Position numbers and translations under genes: made by a program. From NCBI GenBank assembly GCA_963772065.1, contig CAVYVZ010000004.1:248001-312000 (forward strand): 64,000 bases of DNA, in the 5' to 3' direction. Of this stretch, positions 8,579-17,248 are shown one piece after another. Source of the DNA: CAVYVZ01 sp963772065 (GTDB lineage: Bacteria > Acidobacteriota > Vicinamibacteria > Vicinamibacterales > UBA2999). The number at the start of each line of letters is the position of its first letter. Position 1 is the stretch's first letter. A model generated the notes under the pieces. It searched no databases and was not told where the DNA came from. It was given only the letters and a program-made list of their open reading frames with translations.

Positions 8579-9637
8579 TCACGCAGGCGACGCGACACCA
8601 CCAACGAGGGCCGCGAGCGATTCCTCGTACGGCGCGCGCGCGATCCCGCGCTCGGTGATGATGGCGGTCACGTACTTGCTCGGCGTCACGTCGAACGCCG
8701 GATTCCGGATACGGGCGCCCTCGGGGGTGATCCGCGACGATCCGACGTGCGTCACCTCCTTGTCGTTCCGCTCCTCGATCGGAATCCCTGCTCCGTCCGG
8801 TGTCTGCAAGTCGACGGTGGAAATCGGCGCGGCCACGTAAAACGGGATGTTGTGCTCCTTCGCGAGAACGGCAACGGCGTAGGTGCCGATCTTGTTCGCC
8901 ACGTCGCCGTTCGCGGCGATGCGGTCGGCCCCGACGACGACGAGATCGACGTTGCCCAGCCGCATCATCGAGCCCGCCATGTTGTCGGTGATCACCGTCG
9001 TGTCGATGCCGTCCTTGACGAGCTCCCACGCGGTGAGCCGCGCGCCCTGGAGGAACGGGCGCGTCTCGTCGGCCAGCACCGCGACACGCTTTCCCTGCTC
9101 GGCGGCGGCGCGGATCACGCCAAGGGCGGTGCCGTAGCCCGCGGTCGCGAGCGCCCCCGCGTTGCAGTGCGTGAGAATCCGCGCGTCCTGCGGCACGAGT
9201 GCCGCCCCGTGCGCCCCCATCCTGCGGCAGCTCTCCACGTCTTCGTCGTGAATCCGGCGCGCCTCCGCCTCGAGCCGCTGCTTGATCTCGTCGACCGAGC
9301 AGCCCCCCTGCGCCGCGTCGGCAAACACCTTCTTCATGCGCTCGATCGCCCAGAAGAGGTTCACCGCCGTCGGCCGCGTCGCCGCCATCACGTCGCATGT
9401 CTTCTGGAACTCCGTCGTGAACTGCTTGGTGCCGGTCGCGCCGCTCCGCCGCATCCCGAGCGCGATGCCCATCGCGGCCGCCACGCCAATCGCCGGCGCG
9501 CCGCGGATCACCATCGTCTTGATCGCCTTCGCCACCTCGGCGGCCGTCCGGCACGTCACGTAGACCTCGGCGGAGGGCAGCTTCCGCTGGTCGATCATCA
9601 CGACCGCATCGTCTTTCCATTCGATTGTCGGGAGCAT
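8579..9637 (-). CDS. mtnA: S-methyl-5-thioribose-1-phosphate isomerase MtnA
   Basis: 352 residues, normal for the family. It converts methylthioribose-1-phosphate to methylthioribulose-1-phosphate in the methionine salvage pathway. Visible hallmarks are the N-terminal RGAPAIGVAAAMGIALG, the catalytic Cys in ILTHCNAGALATAG, the catalytic Asp in VVVGADRIAANGDVANKIGTY, and FYVAAPISTVD near the C-terminus. It is the last gene of the salvage operon. Upstream purine nucleoside phosphorylase could supply the substrate if it accepts methylthioadenosine. A TATCAT hexamer lies 5 bases before the ATG. Confidence 0.95.
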   Translation of the reverse strand: MLPTIEWKDDAVVMIDQRKLPSAEVYVTCRTAAEVAKAIKTMVIRGAPAIGVAAAMGIALGMRRSGATGTKQFTTEFQKTCDVMAATRPTAVNLFWAIERMKKVFADAAQGGCSVDEIKQRLEAEARRIHDEDVESCRRMGAHGAALVPQDARILTHCNAGALATAGYGTALGVIRAAAEQGKRVAVLADETRPFLQGARLTAWELVKDGIDTTVITDNMAGSMMRLGNVDLVVVGADRIAANGDVANKIGTYAVAVLAKEHNIPFYVAAPISTVDLQTPDGAGIPIEERNDKEVTHVGSSRITPEGARIRNPAFDVTPSKYVTAIITERGIARAPYEESLAALVGGVASPA

Positions 9638-9649
9638 ACGGAATGATAC

Positions 9650-10045
9650 CTACTCGTCCAGAAGCCTCGCATCGAAGGGATGGGGCAGCAGCTCGCTGAG
9701 CTTGAATCGCGCGGTCTCGCGCTCGGTGTTGGCAAGAATGACCTCGAGGTCGCCGCCGAACTCCCACAGGATCTGGCGGCACGCGCCGCAGGGCGGGGTC
9801 GGTTCCTCGGTATCGGCAACGATGGCCACGCGGGTGAACTGCCGCCGGCCGTCCGACAGCGCCTTGAACATGGCGACCCGCTCGGCGCAGATCGTGAGCC
9901 CGTACGTCGCGTTCTCGATATTGCAGCCGGTGACGATCGTGCCGTCGGCGGCCTCGAGGGCCGCGCCCACCTTGAAGTTGGAGAAGCGCGCGTGGGCGTT
10001 CGCGCGCGCGGCGCGCGCGGCAGCAATCAGATCAGAGGCGCTCAA
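9650..10045 (-). CDS. cdd: Cytidine deaminase
   Basis: 131 residues, typical of the small homotetrameric class. The zinc site is visible: Cys in TICAERVAMF (with the catalytic Glu in CAE) and the two Cys of PPCGACRQ. FSNFKVGAALE and GCNIENATYGLT are substrate-binding segments. It deaminates cytidine and deoxycytidine to uridine and deoxyuridine. The likely start is TTG at 10045-10043, overlapping the end of the purine nucleoside phosphorylase gene by 14 bases. No ATG or GTG lies in a sensible place. Confidence 0.93.
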   Translation of the reverse strand: MSASDLIAAARAARANAHARFSNFKVGAALEAADGTIVTGCNIENATYGLTICAERVAMFKALSDGRRQFTRVAIVADTEEPTPPCGACRQILWEFGGDLEVILANTERETARFKLSELLPHPFDARLLDE

Positions 10046-10862
10046 TGATCCCCTCGAGCAGCGCGATGAAGGACCCGCGGACGCGGCGCGCCGTCTCCAT
10101 GACCTCATCGTGCACGAGCGGCTGCGGCAGCACCCCCGCCGCCATGTTGGTGATGCACGAGATGCCGAGGACCTCCATGCCCATGTGACGCGCGGCGATC
10201 GCCTCGGGAACCGTCGACATGCCCACGGCATCCGCGCCGAGCGTGCGGAACGCTCGAATCTCGGCGGGCGTTTCGTAGCTCGGCCCATACACGGCGATGT
10301 AGACGCCATGGGACACGGGAACGCCCTTCGCGCGAGCCGCGGCGTCGGCCGTGGCGCGCAGCCGCGACGAGTAGACCTCGCTCATATCGGGAAATCGCTC
10401 GCCGAAGCGATCGTCGTTGGGCCCGACGAGCGGATTGGTTCCCAGCATGTTGATGTGGTCGTCGATGACCATCAACGCACCCTGACCGAACGCCGTGTTG
10501 ATGCCGCCCGCCGCGTTGGTCAGGATGATGCGCTTGACGCCCAGCCGCCCCATCACACGAGCGGCGAACACGACCGTGTTGAGATCATGCCCTTCATAGA
10601 AATGAACCCGGCCCGAGAGCGCCGCGACGCGCTTGCCGGCCACGTTCCCGATCACGAGCCGGCCGGCATGCCCCACGATCTTCGATGCCGGCCAGTGAGG
10701 AATCTCGCCGTAGGGCGTCGCAATCGCATCGAGCAGGGTATCCGCGAAGTCGCCAAGGCCGGAGCCGAGGACGATGGCGGTCTCCGGCGGCGCGCCGCAC
10801 CGGGCACGAACGCTGGCCGCCGCCTCCTCGACCCGCTCGAACGTTGCACCCGATGCGGTCAC
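10032..10862 (-). CDS. Purine nucleoside phosphorylase (trimeric class)
   Basis: 276 residues. It phosphorolyses purine nucleosides to base plus (deoxy)ribose-1-phosphate. Hallmarks are AIVLGSGLGDFAD (phosphate-binding Ser), LSGRVHFYEGH, ILTNAAGGIN, the purine-binding YIAVYGPSYETPAEIRAF, DAVGMSTVPE and ISCITNMAAG. The Asn in ITNMA is typical of 6-oxopurine specificity. The GTG start at 10862-10860 overlaps the transporter stop (GTGA). The frame continues upstream only as a shadow of the transporter gene. Either punA or deoD-type naming could be applied; the sequence is PNP/MTAP family 2. Confidence 0.95.
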   Translation of the reverse strand: MTASGATFERVEEAAASVRARCGAPPETAIVLGSGLGDFADTLLDAIATPYGEIPHWPASKIVGHAGRLVIGNVAGKRVAALSGRVHFYEGHDLNTVVFAARVMGRLGVKRIILTNAAGGINTAFGQGALMVIDDHINMLGTNPLVGPNDDRFGERFPDMSEVYSSRLRATADAAARAKGVPVSHGVYIAVYGPSYETPAEIRAFRTLGADAVGMSTVPEAIAARHMGMEVLGISCITNMAAGVLPQPLVHDEVMETARRVRGSFIALLEGIIERL

Positions 10863-12223
10863 AGCAACATCCCAGCGATCGTGGCGGTCACGAAATTGGC
10901 GAAGGTCCCGGCCAGCATCGCGCGGACCCCGAGACGGGCAAGGTCGTGGCGCCGTTCCGGTGCGAGCGCGCCGATGCCGCCGATCTGAATGCCGATCGAG
11001 CTGAAGTTCGCGAAGCCGCAGAGCGCAAACGTCGCGATCGTGAAGGAGCGCGGATCCAACGTGGGCTTCAGGCCGCCCAGCTGCGCATACGCGATGAACT
11101 CGTTCGTCACCATGCGGGTCCCAAGCAGGTTCCCCACGACCGCCGCGTCCACCCAGGGCACGCCGAGCGCCCATGCAATCGGCGCAAACAGCCATCCCAG
11201 AATCTGCTCCAGGCTGAGCCCCGCCAGGCCGAGCACCCCGTTCAGAAGCGCGACGAGCGCGAGAAACGAGATCAGCATCGCGCCGACGTTGAGCGCGAGG
11301 TGAAGGCCTTCCCCGGTCCCGCGGCCGACGGCGTCGATGACGTTGACGTCGGTTTTCTCTATCTGGAGCTTCACCGTGCCCATCGTCTCGGGTATGCGTG
11401 TTTCGGGCACGAACAGCTTCGCCATCATCAGCGTCCCCGGCGCTGTCATGATGACGGCCGTCAGCAGATGCTGCGCCTCGATGCCGAACAGGATATAGGC
11501 GGCCATGATGCCGCCCGAGATGTGAGCCATGCCGGCCGTCATCACGGTCATGAGCTCGGATTCCGTCATCCGCGGCAGGTATGGGCGAATCGTCAGCGGC
11601 GCCTCGGTCTGCCCCATGAAGATACTCGCCGCCACGTTCAGCGATTCGGCACCGCTCGCTCGCATGAAACGGCGCATCACCACGGCGAACACGCGGACGA
11701 TCATCTGCATCACGCCGAAGTAGTAGAGCATCGCAAACAGCGCGGCGATGAAGATGATCGTCGGCAGCACCTGAAAGGCGAAGATCACGCCCCAGCGCGC
11801 ACCTTCGTCGCCGAGAACCGTGGTCATGACTCTCGGCCACACCTCCTTGCTCCCGAGCGGGCCGAAGACCATCGATGATCCGACGAAGGCGTAGTCCAGC
11901 ACGCGGTTGATGACGGCTCCGAGGCGCTGGAACACGCTCCGGCCTGCTTCCGTTTTCAACACGATGAGGGCGAATACGAACTGGAGCGTGAGGCCCCACG
12001 CGATGGTGCGATAGTCGATGGCGTGCCTGGCGCTCGACAGGCAATACGCAATACCGAGCAGCAGCGCCAATCCTGCGATCGGCTGCAGCCGCGTCAGGCC
12101 GGCGAAGCCGAGCACGATCGCCACGGCTCCGGCCGCGAGCAGACTGGCAAGCACGAGCACATCGCGGCGGGTCCACGGCTGGCGCCCGAGACGAGCGGGT
12201 TCCGGCTGCGACAACTCCGTCAT
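10859..12223 (-). CDS. Concentrative nucleoside transporter (NupC/CNT family)
   Basis: 454 residues with about ten TM segments. The family signatures GQTEAPLTIRPYLPRMTESE and GTRMVTNEFIAYAQL, which form the nucleoside and cation binding region, are both intact, as is CGFANFSSIGIQIGGIGALAP. It imports nucleosides driven by H+ or Na+. It lies inside a salvage operon, with a pyrimidine phosphorylase gene ending at the base before its ATG and a purine phosphorylase overlapping its stop. Uptake and phosphorolysis are therefore made together. Confidence 0.95.
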   Translation of the reverse strand: MTELSQPEPARLGRQPWTRRDVLVLASLLAAGAVAIVLGFAGLTRLQPIAGLALLLGIAYCLSSARHAIDYRTIAWGLTLQFVFALIVLKTEAGRSVFQRLGAVINRVLDYAFVGSSMVFGPLGSKEVWPRVMTTVLGDEGARWGVIFAFQVLPTIIFIAALFAMLYYFGVMQMIVRVFAVVMRRFMRASGAESLNVAASIFMGQTEAPLTIRPYLPRMTESELMTVMTAGMAHISGGIMAAYILFGIEAQHLLTAVIMTAPGTLMMAKLFVPETRIPETMGTVKLQIEKTDVNVIDAVGRGTGEGLHLALNVGAMLISFLALVALLNGVLGLAGLSLEQILGWLFAPIAWALGVPWVDAAVVGNLLGTRMVTNEFIAYAQLGGLKPTLDPRSFTIATFALCGFANFSSIGIQIGGIGALAPERRHDLARLGVRAMLAGTFANFVTATIAGMLL

Positions 12224-13528
12224 CTAGCGCACCTCTCCCAGAATCTTCGGGCGCATCACTGGCGCGGCATCGCCGATCTCGAAGGCCGCTCGACACAGTG
12301 CCAGGGCTTCGTCCGTACCGCGGCCGTCGCGATGATGCAGCAGGGCGAGCGGCTGTCCCGGCGAAACGGCATCGCCGGGCTTCGCCAGCAGGGTGACGCC
12401 GACGGCATGGTCGATCGCGTCGCCAACCTTGTCGCGGCCCGCACCGAGCGCATGGCTCGCGCGGCCGATGGCCTCGGCGCGCATCGCGGTGACGAAGCCA
12501 GCGCGCGGCGCTTCCAGTTCGGTCTGCTCGGTTGTGTATGGAAGCAGCCGAGGATCATCCACGATACGGGGATTGCCGCCTTGCCGCTCGACCATCCGGC
12601 GGAAGGTGTCGAGCGCCGCGCCGGATGTCAGGGCCTTCTCGACCGCCTGCGCGGCGCCGGCATCCTCGGTCTGAACGCCGGCGAGCACGAGCATCCTCGA
12701 GGCGATGCGGCGCACCACCCCGGCCAGGTCCTGTGGCCCCTGTCCCGCGAGCGTGTCGATGCACTCGATGATCTCGATTGAGTTTCCGACGGCGTGTCCA
12801 AGCGGTGCGTTCATGTCGCTGATCACCGCCTCCGTCCGTACGCCGGCGTGATTGCCAATGGCGACCATCGAGCGCGCGAGCGCGTGCGCGCCCTCCAGGT
12901 CCTTCATGAACGCGCCGTGCCCGCACTTCACGTCCAGGACGAGCGCGTTGCTCCCCTCCGCAAGCTTCTTGCTCATGATCGACGCCGAGATGAGCGGGAT
13001 GCTCTCGATCGTCGCCGTCACGTCGCGAAGCGCGTAGAGCCGTTTGTCCGCGGGGGCGAGCCGCTGCGTCTGCCCGATGATGCTCGTTCCGACCTCGCGC
13101 AGCACCTGCTTGAACTCGTCGATCGAGAGGTCAACGCGAAACCCCGGAATCGATTCGAGCTTGTCGAGCGTACCGCCGGTGTGGCCGAGGCCCCGGCCCG
13201 ACATTTTCGGCACGACGACGCCGCAGGCCGCGGCGACCGGCGCGAGCACGATCGAGACCTTGTCGCCCACGCCGCCGGTGCTGTGCTTGCCGACCTTGAC
13301 GCCGGGAATGTCACTCAGGTCGACGCGGTCGCCCGACCGGACCATGGCGTCGGTGAGCCACGCCGTCTCCTGATCCGTCATGCCGCGCAACACGATCGCC
13401 ATGAGCAGCGCGGCCGCCTGGTAATCCGGGAGGCTCTCGTCGGTCACCCCCGAGACGAACAGATCGATCTCGGCGCGCGTCAGGCTGTGCCCGTCGCGCT
13501 TTTTCGCGATGACGTCGACGTGGCGCAT
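12224..13528 (-). CDS. Thymidine/pyrimidine-nucleoside phosphorylase
   Basis: 434 residues. The signature KHSTGGVGDKVSIVLAPVAAACG (phosphate-binding) and KMSGRGLGHTGGTLDKLESIPGF are diagnostic of the deoA/pdp family. It phosphorolyses thymidine or uridine to the base and (deoxy)ribose-1-phosphate. deoA and pdp cannot be separated confidently by eye; the roughly 430-residue length and SIMSKKLAEGSNALVLDVKCGHGAFMK region fit either. It is the first gene of the salvage operon and is divergent from the HEAT-repeat gene at 13561. Confidence 0.93.
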   Translation of the reverse strand: MRHVDVIAKKRDGHSLTRAEIDLFVSGVTDESLPDYQAAALLMAIVLRGMTDQETAWLTDAMVRSGDRVDLSDIPGVKVGKHSTGGVGDKVSIVLAPVAAACGVVVPKMSGRGLGHTGGTLDKLESIPGFRVDLSIDEFKQVLREVGTSIIGQTQRLAPADKRLYALRDVTATIESIPLISASIMSKKLAEGSNALVLDVKCGHGAFMKDLEGAHALARSMVAIGNHAGVRTEAVISDMNAPLGHAVGNSIEIIECIDTLAGQGPQDLAGVVRRIASRMLVLAGVQTEDAGAAQAVEKALTSGAALDTFRRMVERQGGNPRIVDDPRLLPYTTEQTELEAPRAGFVTAMRAEAIGRASHALGAGRDKVGDAIDHAVGVTLLAKPGDAVSPGQPLALLHHRDGRGTDEALALCRAAFEIGDAAPVMRPKILGEVR

Positions 13529-13542
13529 GCGGAGGGCACAAG

Positions 13543-13548
13543 TATAAT
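13543..13548 (+). promoter_or_regulatory. Consensus -10 element (TATAAT) for the HEAT/HD-GYP operon
   Basis: A perfect TATAAT lies 12 bases before the ATG at 13561, in the 32-base gap between divergent genes. Transcription would start only a few bases before, or at, the start codon. No clear -35 is seen; it would fall inside the 5' end of the divergent phosphorylase gene. Confidence 0.5.
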
Positions 13549-13560
13549 CTCAGCAACCAG

Positions 13561-15810
13561 ATGGAAACCGGGCCTGGTGCACCCCAGCGGGAGCCGATGT
13601 CGCCGGATCTGGCGGCGAGTCTGGCCGAGTTCGCCCGAGCCGCCAAAGCCGCGGCGCGGTCCGTCACCCTTTACCCGGCCACGCACCCGGCCATCCAGGC
13701 GTCCCTCGGCCGGGTGGTGACATCGAGCGCAAAGCTTGCGTCCAGCGGCGACTTCACCATCGCCGTCGTCCCCGGTCAGCTCCTCATCGACGGGAGGGCT
13801 GCGGCGCGGCCCGACCTCGCCGTCATGGAGCTGGCCGACCTGCTGCACCATCGCCTCGTCGGAAGCCTTCGCGTCGAACGTGCGGCCGATGCCGCCGACT
13901 GGCACGCGTTCCTGTTGCTGCTTGCGCGTCCGGCCGAGGATCTGGTCGGCCAGGGTGGTATCACGCAGGCCTGGACTGCAAGCGGCCGCTCGCACTTTGA
14001 AATCGCCGAGATCGATTACGCCGAAGTGCTCCGGGAGCGAGCCGCCGGCAGCGAAGCCGCGTGGGACACCATCATCGAGAACTGCCTGCGCGGCGGGAAT
14101 GCGGTCGATCTCGACGAGGCCACGCTGAGCGGGCTCCTCGACGTCGCCAGCGATCCGGCGCGCTTCGGCGATTTCCTGGCGCGGCTTCAGCTGGGCGGCG
14201 GACCGCAGACGATGGTGACGGCGCGCGCGGCTGCGCTGCTCACGATCCTGCGCGGGATCGTGAGCCTCGCCAGCTCGCGCGGTCCGAACGACCTCGATCA
14301 GGCATTGAAGTCGATTGCACAGGCCACGTCCCGCCTCACGCCGGACATGATGCTCGCGATGCTGGCGGAGCGGGATCGCCCCGATGGCCACGGACCGATG
14401 GTCGGCGAGATCGTCCACCGGATGAGCGACCGCACGATTGCATCGTTCGTCGCCGGGAACATCGTGGCCGAGCGGGGAGCCACGGGTCGGCTCGCGCAGG
14501 CGTTCGAGGCGCTGGTGCCGGATGCGGCGTCGCGGAGCGCGGTGCTCGACCTCGCCCGCGATGAGGTCGCGCACACGGCGGTCGGCGAGGAGTCGGGGTT
14601 CGAAGAGCTGTGGCAGAACGCCGCCAGCATGCTCATGAACTATCAGGACAAGCCATACGTCTCCGCCGACTACGCGCGCGAGCTCTCCAGCGCGCGCTCG
14701 CAGGCGATCGAGGTGGACCGCGTGTCCGACGACCCGCCCGAGCGCATTCAAGGGTGGATGTCGTCGGTCTCGCCCGACGCGGTGCGCGAGCTCGATCTGC
14801 GGCTCATGCTGGATCTCACACGGCTGCTGGAGGACCCGGCTCAGTGGCGCGACCTCGCCAACGTGATGGCGTCCGAGATCGAGCGCCTGACGCTCATCGG
14901 TGATCCGCGCGACGCCGGGCGCCTGCTCGAGGTTGTGGTCAAGGAGGCCAGCGAGGGTCGAACCGCGTTGCGGCCCGTGGCGGCCGCGGCGCTCGAGAAG
15001 CTCTCGGCCGGTCCGCTCGTCCGCCACGTCGTCCTCCATATCCAGAAGGTCGAGGAGCGCGACGTCGAGGCATTCAACGCCTTGTGCCACACCCTCGGGC
15101 CCTCCGCGGTCAGGCCGCTGGCGGAGGCGCTGGCCATCGAAGAGAACAGCCGTGCGTTGCGGCGCCTGCGCGAGATGCTGCTCGGCTTTGGAGCGGCCGG
15201 ACGTCAGTCCGTCGAGCAGCTCAAACATTCGCCGAATCCCGCGGTGCGCCGCACGGCCATCGATCTGCTGCGCGTCTTCGGTGGCCGCGAGGCGCTGCCG
15301 GAGCTGGCCTCGATGCTCGACGACAACGACCCGCAGGTGCAGCGCGAGTCGATCCGCGCCATCGTGCACATCGGGACGAACGAGGGGTATGCCGTGCTCG
15401 AGCGCGCGCTCGCCGGACGATCGCGGGGCGCGATCCTCGAGCAGCTCATCTCGCTCCGCGACGACAAAGCGATTCCGCTGCTCTGCTACGTGCTGAAGAG
15501 GACGCAGGCGCAGGGCAAGCTCGTGAACGTGCACCTCGCGATCATCGATGCGCTCGGAGGGTTGAGCCCGCATCCGGATTCCACCACGACGCTGAAGACC
15601 GCTCTGTACGGGGGAACCTGGTGGGCGCCCTTCCGCACCGCGGCGCTGAGACAGGCGGCCGCCACGGCCCTTCGCCGGATCGGCGGGGCGGACGCCGCCG
15701 CCGTGCTCGAGGAGGCAGCCGCGAACGGACCGCGCGGGGTGAGAGCCGCGGCCCGCGCGCAGGTCGGCATGGCGCGCGCCGGTGCGCCGCGGGAGCGTGT
15801 GAAGTCGTGA
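13561..15810 (+). CDS. Large HEAT-repeat protein with an N-terminal domain shared with the downstream HD-GYP protein
   Basis: 749 residues, no signal peptide or TM. The N-terminus (RAAKAAARSVTLYPATHPAI, then FTIAVVPGQLLIDGRAA) matches the N-terminus of the next gene (AAALRSAQLYAASHPLV, then IAIGILGEDLVVGDTPI), so both carry the same small domain. The C-terminal about 250 residues are helical HEAT-like repeats (AVRPLAEALAI, NPAVRRTAIDLLRVFGGREA, DNDPQVQRESIRAIVHIGTNEGYAVLERAL). No catalytic motif was recognised. GTGA overlap with the HD-GYP gene suggests the two products work together, perhaps as scaffold and c-di-GMP hydrolase. An alternative start is the ATG at 13597. Confidence 0.85.
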   Translation: METGPGAPQREPMSPDLAASLAEFARAAKAAARSVTLYPATHPAIQASLGRVVTSSAKLASSGDFTIAVVPGQLLIDGRAAARPDLAVMELADLLHHRLVGSLRVERAADAADWHAFLLLLARPAEDLVGQGGITQAWTASGRSHFEIAEIDYAEVLRERAAGSEAAWDTIIENCLRGGNAVDLDEATLSGLLDVASDPARFGDFLARLQLGGGPQTMVTARAAALLTILRGIVSLASSRGPNDLDQALKSIAQATSRLTPDMMLAMLAERDRPDGHGPMVGEIVHRMSDRTIASFVAGNIVAERGATGRLAQAFEALVPDAASRSAVLDLARDEVAHTAVGEESGFEELWQNAASMLMNYQDKPYVSADYARELSSARSQAIEVDRVSDDPPERIQGWMSSVSPDAVRELDLRLMLDLTRLLEDPAQWRDLANVMASEIERLTLIGDPRDAGRLLEVVVKEASEGRTALRPVAAAALEKLSAGPLVRHVVLHIQKVEERDVEAFNALCHTLGPSAVRPLAEALAIEENSRALRRLREMLLGFGAAGRQSVEQLKHSPNPAVRRTAIDLLRVFGGREALPELASMLDDNDPQVQRESIRAIVHIGTNEGYAVLERALAGRSRGAILEQLISLRDDKAIPLLCYVLKRTQAQGKLVNVHLAIIDALGGLSPHPDSTTTLKTALYGGTWWAPFRTAALRQAAATALRRIGGADAAAVLEEAAANGPRGVRAAARAQVGMARAGAPRERVKS

Positions 15811-17187
15811 CCGCCACGCAGCGCGCCCGTCTTGCCGACGACCTGGTGCGCAAGCTCGCCGCCGCGCTGCGAAGTGCGCAGCTCTACGCGGCCTCGCACC
15901 CACTCGTCACGCGGAGCGTGGGCGCGCTCGCCGACACCCTCACCGAAATCCTCGGCTCCACGCCCTCGATCGCGATCGGCATCCTCGGCGAAGACCTCGT
16001 CGTCGGCGACACACCGATTCCGCGCGCCGCCGAGAACATGCGCGAGCTGATGCGCAGGCTGCAGCAGGCCGGCATCGAACGAATCGTGATCGATCGCGGC
16101 GTCGCCCCCGAGGAGCTGACGAAGCTGGTCCTGACCGTCGCGCAGAGCGAGACGATCGCGCCGGGAAAGGCGCGCGCGGACGAAGTCACGAACGCGCTCG
16201 CACGGCTGCCGCACATCCGTGTGGGACGGCTGCAGGTCGAGCAGCGCGTCGAGGCAGCGGTCGGCGACATGGCGACGATGAAGCGGCTGTACAACGACGC
16301 GGTGTCGATGGCCGGAGACGCTGTGGGACAGCGCCCGCACCGAGGGGGTGCCCGACCCCGACGCGGCGCGGGGCATGGTCGACAATCTCGCCCAGGCCGT
16401 GGCGCAGAATCGCACCGCGCTCCTCGCGCTGACCGCGCTGAAGAACTACGACAACTACACGTTCACGCACATGGTGAACGTCTCGATTCTGACGATGGGA
16501 CAGGCGCGCGGCATCGGCATCGAGGGCCCGCTGCTGCGGGAGTTCGGCCTGTCGGGGCTGATGCACGACATCGGCAAGGTGCGAACACCCCCGGAAGTGC
16601 TGAACAAACCCGACAAGCTGACCGACGCCGAATTCGAGATCATGCGGCGGCACACGGTCGACGGCGCGGAGATCCTGCGGAAGACACCTGAGATGCCGGC
16701 GCTGGCGCCCGTGGTGGCGTTCGAACACCATCTGCGGATCGATGGCACCGGCTACCCGGCCGGCGTGCGACGGGAGGGGCTGAATCTCGGCACGATGCTC
16801 TGCGGCATTGCCGACGTCTACGACGCGATGCGCTCGCAGCGCGCGTACCAGCAGGCGATGCCGACCGATCGCATCCTGGCCGTGCTGCAGCGGAATGACG
16901 GCACGCAGTTCGATCAGAACCTGGTGCGGCGATTCGTGCAGCTGGTCGGCATCTACCCGGCCGGCAATCTGGTGCGCCTCGACACGGGAGAGATCGCCGT
17001 CGTTGTGCGCACGTATGCGCCGGACCCCTATCGGCCGCGCGTGCGCGTGCTCATCTCGAAGCAAGGCGTCAAGCTCGAACGTCCGTACGATCTCAATCTG
17101 TGGGAGGCGGTCGAGGGAGGACCAACCTCGGTTCAGGCGCCCATCGATCCCGCGACCTGCGACGTCGATCCGCTCTCTCACCTGTAG
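15807..17187 (+). CDS. HD-GYP domain cyclic-di-GMP phosphodiesterase (frameshifted)
   Basis: About 459 residues when joined. Starts at GTG 15807, overlapping the stop of the HEAT gene. Residues 1-170 hold the domain shared with that protein. The frame breaks near 16318; the natural continuation is ETLWDSARTEGVPDPDAARG, encoded one base out of phase. The C-terminal half is a full HD-GYP domain: HMVNVSILTMGQARG, the metal-binding LMHDIGKVRTPPEVLNKP, HTVDGAEILR, and the defining HHLRIDGTGYP (HHE/HHxRxDGxGYP), then IADVYDAMRSQRAY. It should hydrolyse c-di-GMP. The break looks like a sequencing indel, since both sides are well conserved. Confidence 0.85.
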
Positions 17188-17226
17188 TTCGTCGGTTCGT
17201 CGGTTCGTTGGTTCGTCGGTTCGTCG
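17187..17226. repeat. Five tandem copies of GTTCGTCG
   Basis: The array begins on the last base of the HD-GYP stop codon and reads GTTCGTCG five times, with one T variant in copy 3. The same 8-mer family recurs at 36620-36667. Confidence 0.95.
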
Positions 17227-17236
17227 TTCCTCGACG

Positions 17237-17242
17237 TAGAAT
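17237..17242 (+). promoter_or_regulatory. Candidate -10 (TAGAAT) for the amidohydrolase gene
   Basis: TAGAAT lies 6 bases before the ATG at 17249, immediately after the tandem-repeat array. This spacing implies a leaderless transcript. Confidence 0.35.
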
Positions 17243-17248
17243 GCGCCA

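Noticed and set aside
17187..17226. Regulatory iterons or origin-like repeats
   Set aside because: The 8-mer array lies directly at a stop codon, recurs in another gene gap, and has no DnaA boxes or replication gene nearby.
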